The translations under genes were made by a program, and so were the position numbers. Source: Bacteroidales bacterium (GTDB lineage Bacteria; Bacteroidota; Bacteroidia; Bacteroidales; JAADJA01). Taken from it: 32,926 nt of DNA. Below the pieces are notes generated by a model. It had not been told where the DNA came from. It saw nothing but the letters and a program-made list of their open reading frames with translations, and did no database searches. Location of the stretch: NCBI GenBank assembly GCA_016783885.1, contig JADHVR010000044.1, positions 1 to 32,926 of the forward strand, written 5' to 3'. Below, one piece after another: positions 8,226-16,342 of the stretch. Every line of letters begins with the position of its first letter. The first letter of the stretch is position 1.

Positions 8226-9548
8226 TTAAATAACTTTTACTTTCCCTGTTACCACTTCCGAAATAAGCGATTGTTTATACTCGCCAAGCAAATCAATTAA
8301 TTTTTTTGTTTTTTGGACTTTTGTATTTATTCGAGATATTTCAGTTTCGATGTGTTGAACTATGGCTGTTTGTTCTTCATTATTTGGTATTGGTAAAACT
8401 ATTTCACGAAGATTTGAAGCATAAATATGTATGATTATTTGCCCCTTTGCCATACTTGCTTTTTGATAAATACTTGCATTGCTGTTCAGTGAATAACTTA
8501 AAAACAAACTGTTATGCTTTTTCTGTCTCAAAATGATTACATCACCACCTGCATAAACTGTTTCATCTCCCAGATAAGTTATACATTTTCCAATATCTTC
8601 TGCTGTTTCCCCTGAACCTGTAAAAAGCAAATCTCCTTTTTTAATTTCAACAGATGTTTTAGTTGTTTCTTCATTAATATGATTTTGAATAATTTCTGCT
8701 TTTACATTGTATTTCGTATAGATATCACCATAAAGAATAGCAGGATAACCATCATCTTTTAACTCAGAACGTGGAATACCTTTTCCTTTTGAAAAACTAC
8801 CGAATGTCGCAACTCTTTTCAATTCCCAATGTTCAGGAATTTCACCCAGCCAGTCAATACCACTATCTTTCATTGGTGCATCTGGATTAATGCCTTTTGT
8901 AACGGCTTGGTTTATTATGGCTGTTTTTTCTTCTTCGTAGAGTTCGAGTAGTTGCTCTTTTTGATTAATTAATTCGTCTATTTCTGCTGTTTTACAGTCG
9001 AGATAGTTGGCTATGGCGGTTTGTTCTTTGTATGATGGTTCAATAACAAATGCGGAGTTTATTTTATCAACTCCAAGACCATATCTTGTTACACCATTAG
9101 CAGAAACTTCAAAATATGATTTTAGATATTGAGTTTGAAAGAAACGAAATAAAAAATCACCATTGATATCAAAAGGTTTAATATGAGTTAAATGATAACC
9201 ACAAACAACATCGTTAAAATCTTCTATAACAAGAGCAGGAACTCCAATGTCATCAGGTGTTTCCGAATCTTTTGTTGCTATTACGTCTCCCTTTTTCAAT
9301 ATGAATTTTTCAATTTGACTATCACTTGCTGTTGCTTTCATAAATTTCATTCCACTACGGATAAAGTCATTTTTATAAACATCAACATAGTTACATAAGA
9401 AAACTTCCTGTTCTTCTTTCTTACTTTTTTTATCAATATTGCTTGGATTAGCAAATGCCAAATATTTCAGTTTCTTTGCTTTCCAATGTTCAGGAATTTC
9501 TCCAATCCAATCAAAACCGCTGTCTTTGTATTTTTCGTATTTATTCAT
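8226..9548 (-). CDS. hsdS: Type I restriction specificity subunit S
   Basis: 440 residues from the ATG at 9548 (MNKYEKYKDSG). A start 11 codons earlier is open, but the ATGAATAA overlap with the preceding stop gives a natural coupled start. There are two target-recognition domains, each opened by the same motif, DSG[FI]DW[IL]GEIPEHW, near residues 8-22 and 220-235. Each ends in a coiled-coil segment: EQTAIANYLDCKTAEIDEL and EQTAIVQHIETEISRINTK. This is the complete two-half HsdS layout, reading two half-sites. The DNA target cannot be inferred. The DNA repeats encoding the two motifs (about 8832-8870 and 9490-9527) could permit domain exchange by recombination. It overlaps the upstream ATPase gene by 8 bp. 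Confidence 0.95.
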   Translation of the reverse strand: MNKYEKYKDSGFDWIGEIPEHWKAKKLKYLAFANPSNIDKKSKKEEQEVFLCNYVDVYKNDFIRSGMKFMKATASDSQIEKFILKKGDVIATKDSETPDDIGVPALVIEDFNDVVCGYHLTHIKPFDINGDFLFRFFQTQYLKSYFEVSANGVTRYGLGVDKINSAFVIEPSYKEQTAIANYLDCKTAEIDELINQKEQLLELYEEEKTAIINQAVTKGINPDAPMKDSGIDWLGEIPEHWELKRVATFGSFSKGKGIPRSELKDDGYPAILYGDIYTKYNVKAEIIQNHINEETTKTSVEIKKGDLLFTGSGETAEDIGKCITYLGDETVYAGGDVIILRQKKHNSLFLSYSLNSNASIYQKASMAKGQIIIHIYASNLREIVLPIPNNEEQTAIVQHIETEISRINTKVQKTKKLIDLLGEYKQSLISEVVTGKVKVI

Positions 9549-12500
9549 TACTAATTCCCATTTCTTGACTTGTTCTTTCAATTACCTTGTATGTATTTGT
9601 TCTTGTATTTAAAGCAGGGTAAGTACCTTCTAATATATTAATTACAGCACTATTGATTTTTGGATTCTCTAAAGAACCACTGATAATGTTTATTTCATTA
9701 CCATCCTCTTTATTAATGGTTACATGAACAATTTGTTCTGCATTACAGGCAACTGCTAAATTCGGATTATGTGTAACAATAATTATCTGTCTTTTTTCTT
9801 TTGCTCTTTTTATAAATTGCACTAATATTTTAAAGACACTTTGATTATCCAAATTCTCTTCTGGTTGGTCTATTACCAGTGGAATATCATTTTGGTCTAA
9901 AGTCAGATAAAAAATAAGTAGTAATGCTCCTCGTTCACCAGGAGATAATTCAGAAAGGTTTTTGTCACCTAATTTCAACCTGTATTCAGGTTCTAAATAA
10001 TCAAGGTTAAACATATAAGAATACAAATCGAATACAGAGTAACCTTTTTTTAACTGAGTTTCAACTTCTCTCTTTACTTCTTTTTGATCTTCACGTTTAT
10101 CTTTTTGCAGATTCTCAACTAATGTATCCAAAAAGGAAATAATACCATCAGTAGTTTTTAGGTCATTATTTTCAATTAACAGTTTTAATCTTTCTGTCCC
10201 AGATGGATTACCAATAAAACTACCCTTGCTACCTAAACTAATGTGGTCAAAAAACTTTTCCACTAATCCTACAATTTTTAAATCTACATCTAATTCTATT
10301 TCATAGTCTGAAAGTTGATTTCCATAGTTCTTAATGAATATGGTTATAGGTTCAAACAGCTTTTTATATAATCCAATTATTTCATTTTTTTTCTCAAATA
10401 ATTCAATTGTTAATGATTTTCGTTTATCGTATGAGAGTTTTAAATTGTCAGGCAGTTCATTTTCAATGTAGGTTATTTGTTTTTTTAACGAAGTTATTGT
10501 TCCATCCTTTTCTTCACTTCCGATGATTAACTCTCTTTTTTCATCCCAAACTTTTTTTGCATCTAAATATTTTTGAAAAGCTTTTGTTTGTTCATCAAGT
10601 TTGTCTTGTAATTCTTTAAGTTCTTTTTCTAAAATCTGTTTTTTATCCAAAAATCCAGTCATCTTGTCGTTATGAATGGATTGGTTCAAGTTAATAGATA
10701 AACTTTGTTTCTTATTTAATACGTCTGCTATTTGCTCTTTCTTAATTGTGAGTGAAATGCTATCCTTTAGGTTCAATGAGTGTTTTTGAAAAACATCCTG
10801 AATTTCATCTTTAAGATTAGTATATTGCTTCTCAAATAAATCTATTAGCTGAATAACTTTTTCTATTTCAGCAATCTCAATCTTAGTTGTTGATAAAGAC
10901 TCCTGTGCTTCATGGATATTCTCATTAATCTTATTTATTTCATCCCTTATTTCAGAAATTCGTTTAGTAACACCCTCATTCTTTTTGACAACTTTCTCAT
11001 CAGTTGGTGCTTCAATTGGAGTTGGTTTAGCAGCATCATGTGCTTTTAATTCATTCTCTTTTTCTTTAAGTCTCTCTTCAATTGTTTTCCGATAATTTTC
11101 AGACTCTTTGTTTTCTAATTCGATAATGACTTTGTTTGAGCTTTGTATCTTTTTTTTAATCTCTGAAACATCTTCATTTATGACCTCCGATTGATATTCA
11201 ATTAGTTCGTCTAAACTGATTTTTCCTAATTTATCTGCTTCAGATAAATGCGAAAAAATAACATTTCTTAATTCGCCTTCAAAATCCTTTAAATCTTCGT
11301 TACACAGCTTTTCTAAGAAATTTTGCGGTAAGTATTTAATTTTGGTTTTAGATGTTTCTTTGGGATTTTCGTTTAATTTCTTTAACTCAGAACTTCCATC
11401 TAACCAATTCAAACTTGCATTAAAATGTTCAGACTTATTAATAGGGCGAGGTCTTCTGAATTTAGTTTTATGTAAAAAAGAAAAGTTTTCATAATTTGGA
11501 GTATTGCCTAACAATCCTATGACATCAGCAATAGCACTTTTACCTTGTCCTTTATTCCCAATAATTGCAACCATAGAAGGATTTAACTTTAAATTAAAAT
11601 CGTTAAACCACTTCTCACTTAATTTTGAATTTACAATTTTATTAATAACTAATGTGTCTATAAATTTGGTGGGATTTGTTCTTGTTCGTTCCAGTAATGT
11701 AGGAGTCTCTCCTATAAAAATTCGACTTTTATCATTTGCAATTTGTTTTAATCCTTCAAAAGTTAAATCAGATTTTAACCATGTAAAACAGTTTCCAATT
11801 TTATCTTTTTCATTTTGTTTATTTGAAAAAGAATGAGCATCACTACAGTCAAGAAGAAAATTTCGAACTTTGGCTTCTTTTAGTTTTTCAGAATGCTTAT
11901 GATAATGCTCGGCTTTTTCAAGTGATGTGAACGAGAATGCAGCTTTATTAATAGTATTCTTTTTTTCAGCGGCTGAACCATCCCAACGCATTGTATCCCA
12001 TTCAGTCTTACCAACTGCCGTTAAGCATTTGCCTTTAAAGTAGCCGTTGACAATATCCATAACTACTTTATAATCAAAATTGATATTCCAAAAACCAACC
12101 TTTAAGTCAGAATGAGTAATATCAACGGTAGAACTTTCTTTAATTTGTTTTCCAAGGATTGCGAGGTTCTCTTTTGTAGCTACTCCCTGAAACTCTATAT
12201 CTTCAATATCTGGCGAAATCTTAATTTTATGCTGAATTGCACTAAGAAACTGAACTTCAATCTCATCATCAGAAAGTTGGTCAGAAAAAATTAAATGAAG
12301 ATTAACCTTTTTCCATGCTTCATCACCAAGTGATGCAAACTTGTTAATTCTTAATTCAATAACGGGAAGAATGAGTTCAATTTTAGGTAGTCTTCCTTGA
12401 TTTTTATATTCCTTAACTTTCTTATATCCATCAAGAAAAATGTAATCATTAATACCTAAAACCTTAAATTCATCAGGTAATTCTTCTAAATCAGAAATGA

Positions 12501-12612
12501 AAGTTTCCCAAGCTTCGTCAGTATCTCCACCATAATGTTGAATAATGGATTTTGGAGTATGCACGTGCAAATCCCATTTATTCCATTTTGAACCTCTTTT
12601 AAATTTTTCCAT
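9541..12612 (-). CDS. PHP-domain SMC-like ATPase (TrlF-like) embedded in the RM operon
   Basis: 1023 residues. The N-terminus is a PHP-type metal-dependent phosphoesterase domain: DLHVHTP at 14-20, E86 in LPVIELR, and CSDAHSF at 256-262. It is followed by an ABC/SMC-type ATPase: Walker A GNKGQGKS at 352-359, a long coiled coil of about 440-770, signature LSPGE at 889-893, Walker B LVIDQPEENLD near 912-922, and H-loop THNPN at 947-951. This layout matches the TrlF family of PHP-AAA ATPases and resembles other SMC-like defence ATPases with nuclease domains. The start ATG shares one base with the hsdM stop (TAATG), and the end overlaps hsdS by 8 bp, so it is translated with the methylase. It may be a nuclease or phosphodiesterase effector gated by DNA sensing; that is inference. 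Confidence 0.88.
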   Translation of the reverse strand: MEKFKRGSKWNKWDLHVHTPKSIIQHYGGDTDEAWETFISDLEELPDEFKVLGINDYIFLDGYKKVKEYKNQGRLPKIELILPVIELRINKFASLGDEAWKKVNLHLIFSDQLSDDEIEVQFLSAIQHKIKISPDIEDIEFQGVATKENLAILGKQIKESSTVDITHSDLKVGFWNINFDYKVVMDIVNGYFKGKCLTAVGKTEWDTMRWDGSAAEKKNTINKAAFSFTSLEKAEHYHKHSEKLKEAKVRNFLLDCSDAHSFSNKQNEKDKIGNCFTWLKSDLTFEGLKQIANDKSRIFIGETPTLLERTRTNPTKFIDTLVINKIVNSKLSEKWFNDFNLKLNPSMVAIIGNKGQGKSAIADVIGLLGNTPNYENFSFLHKTKFRRPRPINKSEHFNASLNWLDGSSELKKLNENPKETSKTKIKYLPQNFLEKLCNEDLKDFEGELRNVIFSHLSEADKLGKISLDELIEYQSEVINEDVSEIKKKIQSSNKVIIELENKESENYRKTIEERLKEKENELKAHDAAKPTPIEAPTDEKVVKKNEGVTKRISEIRDEINKINENIHEAQESLSTTKIEIAEIEKVIQLIDLFEKQYTNLKDEIQDVFQKHSLNLKDSISLTIKKEQIADVLNKKQSLSINLNQSIHNDKMTGFLDKKQILEKELKELQDKLDEQTKAFQKYLDAKKVWDEKRELIIGSEEKDGTITSLKKQITYIENELPDNLKLSYDKRKSLTIELFEKKNEIIGLYKKLFEPITIFIKNYGNQLSDYEIELDVDLKIVGLVEKFFDHISLGSKGSFIGNPSGTERLKLLIENNDLKTTDGIISFLDTLVENLQKDKREDQKEVKREVETQLKKGYSVFDLYSYMFNLDYLEPEYRLKLGDKNLSELSPGERGALLLIFYLTLDQNDIPLVIDQPEENLDNQSVFKILVQFIKRAKEKRQIIIVTHNPNLAVACNAEQIVHVTINKEDGNEINIISGSLENPKINSAVINILEGTYPALNTRTNTYKVIERTSQEMGISNE

Positions 12613-14435
12613 TAGTCAAGCACCGTTTTTTTAGTTTCCAAAGTTTTTTCTTCTAATTTTAAAATCTCTGCTTTAATATCAGACAATGAGCGTAAAGGTT
12701 TAAACTCATAGAAATATTTAGTGAAGTTTATTTCATAACCAATTTTCGTTTTGGTTTCGTCAACCCATGCATCTGGTAAATTGGGTTTAACTTCACGTTT
12801 AAAATATTCTTCAATAGTTTGTGGCACGAGTTTTTTGTTTTCATCCAATTTTAAGAATGGAATATTTTCATAATCTCTTAAAGTTGTATTGGGTTTTGGT
12901 TGTCCTTTACTGTTTCTTTCAATTTCTCCATTTTTTTTCCTTAAAGGTTCATCAACAGTAACTCGCCAATAAGCAAAAAAATCATTTGGATAGATTTTTA
13001 CAAATTCGTTTTCTTCAAAATCGCCATAAAATTTGGTTATAAATCCAATTCCTTTTTCATCTCCCTGTCCGTCCGACAGGCGGGCGTTTTCTGCAATTTC
13101 TTTTCGTTTGTTTCCAAGAGTTGGTATTTTTTTATCCCAAAAGCGATTGAATGGCAGTTCACCATTTGCAACTAATTCTTCGTCTTTTTGTCCTGTGGCA
13201 TTAATCAGTTGGATTTTGCCTTTCCTTTCTTCGCTCTTTTTATTGTTTACAATCCAAACATAAGTTGCAATTCCTGTATTGTAAAATAGTTGGTCTGGCA
13301 TCGCAATTATTGCTTCAAGCATATCATTCTCAATAATCCATTTTCTGATATTGCTTTCTCCGCTTCCTGCTTGTCCTGTAAATAACGGTGAGCCATTAAA
13401 AACAATTCCAATTCTTGTTCCGCTTGATTTCATTTTTGAAATCATATGTTGTAAAAAAAGCAAAGAACCATCATTTATTCTTGGCAATCCAGCACCAAAA
13501 CGCCCTGAATATCCTTTGTTCTCACTTTCAGATTTAATTATTTTTTGTGCTTTTTTCCAGTCAACGCCAAATGGCGGATTTGAAAGCATATAATCAAATT
13601 TTTCATCTTCCAATCCGTCAACTGTGAATGTATTCCCGAATTTTATGTTTGAAGGGTTTTGTCCTTTAATCAGCATATCAGATTTACAGATTGCATAAGA
13701 TTCAGGATTTATCTCTTGTCCGAAAACTTCCAGTTTTGCTTTTTTGTTGAAACTATTTAAGTGTTGTTCTCCAAGAGAAAGCATTCCGCCGGTTCCACAA
13801 GCAGGGTCGTAAAGTGTTTTAACAATTCCTTCTTTTGTCAGCGTTTCGTTGTCGGAATTAAAAAGAAGATTTACCATTAATTTGATAACTTCTCTTGGTG
13901 TAAAATGCTCTCCTGCAGTCTCGTTTGATTGTTCAGAGAATTTTCTAATGAGTTCTTCAAAAGTATAACCCATTTCCATACTCCCCATATCAGCAAGGTC
14001 AATTTCGGCAAACTCTTTTACAATTAGAAGTAGAATATCAGATTTAGGGTCATCCATTCTTTCAATTTGGTCGTCAAAGTTGAAATATTCAATTATTTCT
14101 CTGGCACTTGCCGAAAATCCATTTATGTAGTTTCTTAGATTAGCAGCAATTTTATCAGGTTCTGCTTTTAGTTTTTCAAAATCAAATTTACTTCGGTTGT
14201 GAAAATTATGTCCTGCAATATTGTTTAGGATTAAATCTTTTGCACTGTCAGATTTATCTTTTATTCTTGGCAGATAGTCTAAAACTTTTTCTTTTGTTGG
14301 TTTTAAAACACAATCTAATCGTCTCAAAACAGTCAAAGGCAAAATTACTTTTCCGTAGTCTGATTGTTTGTAATCGCCACGTAAGTAGTTGGCTACTTGC
14401 CATATTAAATCTGCTTTCTTTTTAAAATCTATCAT
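12612..14435 (-). CDS. hsdM: Type I DNA methyltransferase subunit M
   Basis: 607 residues from the ATG at 14435. The frame is open for 40 more codons, but that extension is low-complexity and lies in the noncoding flank, whereas MIDFKKKADLIWQVANYLRG is a typical HsdM N-terminus. The HsdM_N helical domain covers about 1-160. The N6-adenine methylase domain follows: TAGEHFTPREVIKLM at 173-187, SAM-binding DPACGTGG at 210-217, and catalytic NPPFG at 286-290. It methylates adenine in the target set by HsdS and protects host DNA. A short GC-rich palindrome (13064-13080) encodes part of ARLSDGQG, inserted between RKEIAEN and the conserved ITKFYGDF segment. First gene of the operon; its stop overlaps the next start. 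Confidence 0.96.
   Translation of the reverse strand: MIDFKKKADLIWQVANYLRGDYKQSDYGKVILPLTVLRRLDCVLKPTKEKVLDYLPRIKDKSDSAKDLILNNIAGHNFHNRSKFDFEKLKAEPDKIAANLRNYINGFSASAREIIEYFNFDDQIERMDDPKSDILLLIVKEFAEIDLADMGSMEMGYTFEELIRKFSEQSNETAGEHFTPREVIKLMVNLLFNSDNETLTKEGIVKTLYDPACGTGGMLSLGEQHLNSFNKKAKLEVFGQEINPESYAICKSDMLIKGQNPSNIKFGNTFTVDGLEDEKFDYMLSNPPFGVDWKKAQKIIKSESENKGYSGRFGAGLPRINDGSLLFLQHMISKMKSSGTRIGIVFNGSPLFTGQAGSGESNIRKWIIENDMLEAIIAMPDQLFYNTGIATYVWIVNNKKSEERKGKIQLINATGQKDEELVANGELPFNRFWDKKIPTLGNKRKEIAENARLSDGQGDEKGIGFITKFYGDFEENEFVKIYPNDFFAYWRVTVDEPLRKKNGEIERNSKGQPKPNTTLRDYENIPFLKLDENKKLVPQTIEEYFKREVKPNLPDAWVDETKTKIGYEINFTKYFYEFKPLRSLSDIKAEILKLEEKTLETKKTVLD
13064..13080. repeat. REP-like palindrome inside hsdM
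   Basis: CCTGTC (13064-13069) and GACAGG (13075-13080) form a perfect 6-bp stem around CGTCC, followed by CGGGCG. It closely resembles the element in hsdR at 5755-5775 (both CCTG...CAGG with a GC-rich loop). It encodes residues about 452-458 of HsdM in frame. Confidence 0.75.
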
Positions 14436-15030
14436 TATATTTTCCTTGTTATTAAAGTCGTCTAAATTATAAAATCCATTTCTGTAAATCGAAGAAGTGG
14501 GGTGGAAAGATTTAGGCTCTTTTGGTTTTTTCGGGTCGGCTTTGTGTGTTGGCAAAAACCAAATGTGCCTAAATGTGCGTTGGCTTTCCTAATTGTCCCG
14601 AAGGGCAAAAGCGGGCGGGCAAAAACAAAATTATTTATGTCAACCAATTTTTCAATTCTATGTCTATTTTCTTGTTTCAATAGTTTCAGTTTTCGCATTC
14701 TGTTTCTTTTTTTAGCCTTGCAGGTAACTCCGAGATAACCACCACCCACTGGCTCTTATTTCCACTTTTGGCATAGTTGTCTGCTAAATTAAGAGTTTAG
14801 AAAATAAAAAGATAGAAGTTTTGGTTTCCTGTTGTCATTTTATTTATTGTGTTTTTACGATTGTAAAAATACATGTTTTTTTTGTATATTTAGCCGGTCA
14901 AATAATTTACCCGTTCAATCACTAAACAATTTTGCGTTATGGAACACTCATGTTTTTTGTATTGACACACACAAAGGGATGATTGAAATGTAAGTGGCAA
15001 ATAGTTAATGTATTACGTAATTTTAAACAG
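14436..15030. other. Noncoding right flank of the restriction operon
   Basis: No supportable gene in 595 bp; the small ORFs on both strands at 14462-14749 are compositionally odd and overlap each other. It holds TTTTTTCGGGTCGGC at 14526-14540, the partner of the left-flank repeat, then a run of TGGCAAAA / AAATGTGC / GGGCAAAA words up to about 14640 that differs in composition from the genes. AAATGTGCGTTGGCTTT at 14571-14587 echoes AAATGTGTATGGCTTT beside the hsdR stop (3418-3433). The hsdM promoter must lie here, but no clear TTTG/TAnnTTTG pair was found. Confidence 0.55.
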
Positions 15031-16203
15031 ATGAAAAAGAAGCTCATAATTGTAATCCTCACGATTTCATTCGCAATATCCGGACATGCTCAGGATTTGA
15101 AGGGCACTGTTTTTTTTGATGATTTTGAATCCTATAATGCGGGAGAACAATTAGTAGTCCAAAACCCAACTGACTGGACTACCTGGACTAATAGTCCGGG
15201 TTCTGATGAAGATCCTTTTATCATTGACACCCTGGCATACAGCGGAACACAATCTGTTATTATTGTAGATTCAAATGATCTGGTAAAGCCCATTGATAAT
15301 TACACAGAAGGAAGGTTTGGAATCAGTTTTAAAATGTATATACCCGAAGGGTTTTTAGGATATTTTAATACACTTCAACTCTTTGACGGTATAAACAGCT
15401 TATGGGGAATGCAGGTTTTTTTCGAAGAAGATGGTAATGGCCGGTGTGTCGGTCAAACTACAATTTATTTTAATTACAGTTACAATACATGGTTTAACAA
15501 TGATATTATTGTTGATCTTGACAATGATTGGGCGAAATATTTTTTTAATAATTTGCTTATTCATGAATGGACATGGAGTCAAGGAGGCAGCTTCAGCGGA
15601 ATAAACCAACTTGGCGGTTCAAATTTTTATTCATGGGATGATAACGGAACGGGTATTCCAAAATATTTTATTGATGATTATCAAATTGAGGAATTGGAAA
15701 GCCCTTGCTTTGATCCGCCACAAAATATTTCTTATTCATATATTAGCCCGAATGAGATACTTCTGGAATGGGATCCGCCAAATTGTCCAAATTTACTCGG
15801 TTATAACATTTATATCGATGGAGTGTTAGTTGCATTTATTACCGGAACTTCATATTTAATAGAACTTGGACCGGGAACTTATGAAATATGCGTTACTGCT
15901 GTTTATGAAACGGGTGAATCTGATTGTGCTTATATCACAATAATTATTACAGGAATTAAAGAAAACATAATTAATCAAATTCAAATCTATCCAAATCCCG
16001 CATCAGATTTAATAAACATAAATTCCGATATAAAGCTGAAGAGTATCAGGCTTTATAATTTTACCGGACAAATAATTGAATCAAAGAAAAAGCTAAACTG
16101 CAAATCTTATCAATTAATCACATTACATTTTACAAGAGGGGTTTATTTATTTCGGATAGAAACTCAAGAAGGGATTATAAACAAAAGGATAATTATCAAA
16201 TAA
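15031..16203 (+). CDS. T9SS-exported protein with LamG-like and Fn3-like domains
   Basis: 390 residues from the ATG at 15031; the frame opens 16 codons earlier, but MKKKLIIVILTISFAISGHAQ is the natural signal peptide. Residues about 27-230 look like a jelly-roll, concanavalin/LamG-like module (FFDDFESYNAGEQL; RFGISFKMYIPEG). Residues about 235-315 resemble a fibronectin type III repeat (PQNISYSYISPNEILLEWDPP, then LGYNIYIDGVLV). The last 75 residues form a T9SS type A sorting domain (IQIYPNPASDLININ, ending NKRIIIK). There is no catalytic signature. It is probably a surface or secreted adhesion or carbohydrate-binding protein. It converges with lon and ends just before a long palindrome. Confidence 0.85.
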   Translation: MKKKLIIVILTISFAISGHAQDLKGTVFFDDFESYNAGEQLVVQNPTDWTTWTNSPGSDEDPFIIDTLAYSGTQSVIIVDSNDLVKPIDNYTEGRFGISFKMYIPEGFLGYFNTLQLFDGINSLWGMQVFFEEDGNGRCVGQTTIYFNYSYNTWFNNDIIVDLDNDWAKYFFNNLLIHEWTWSQGGSFSGINQLGGSNFYSWDDNGTGIPKYFIDDYQIEELESPCFDPPQNISYSYISPNEILLEWDPPNCPNLLGYNIYIDGVLVAFITGTSYLIELGPGTYEICVTAVYETGESDCAYITIIITGIKENIINQIQIYPNPASDLININSDIKLKSIRLYNFTGQIIESKKKLNCKSYQLITLHFTRGVYLFRIETQEGIINKRIIIK

Positions 16204-16206
16204 AGA

Positions 16207-16342
16207 TTAATTAGGGGTCCGTCCATAAAGTCTTAAATTGAAAATGTTTTTGACACGAATTACACTAATTTTCACTAATTTAATTCGTGTAAATTAGTGA
16301 AATTTGTGTCTTTTTATAAGTTTATAGACAGACACTAATTAA
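16207..16342. mobile_element. 136-bp near-palindrome, candidate MITE or bidirectional terminator
   Basis: The left end TTAATTAGGGGTCCGTCCAT (16207-16226) mirrors the right end, which reads inward on the other strand as TTAATTAGTGTCTGTCTAT (16324-16342). Inside, GACACGAATTACACTAATT (from 16252) mirrors the strand-reversed GACACAAATTTCACTAATT (to 16310). TAATTA occurs in direct orientation at both ends (16208-16213 and 16336-16341) and could be a target-site duplication, but it is itself a palindrome. The element contains no ORF. It lies between two convergent genes, and its right end supplies the lon stop codon. Confidence 0.6.

Noticed and set aside
14462..14749. Opposed 95- and 78-residue ORFs upstream of hsdM
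   Set aside because: They mirror each other, are rich in basic and aromatic residues from T-rich and GGCAAA-type repeats, and have no recognisable domain.
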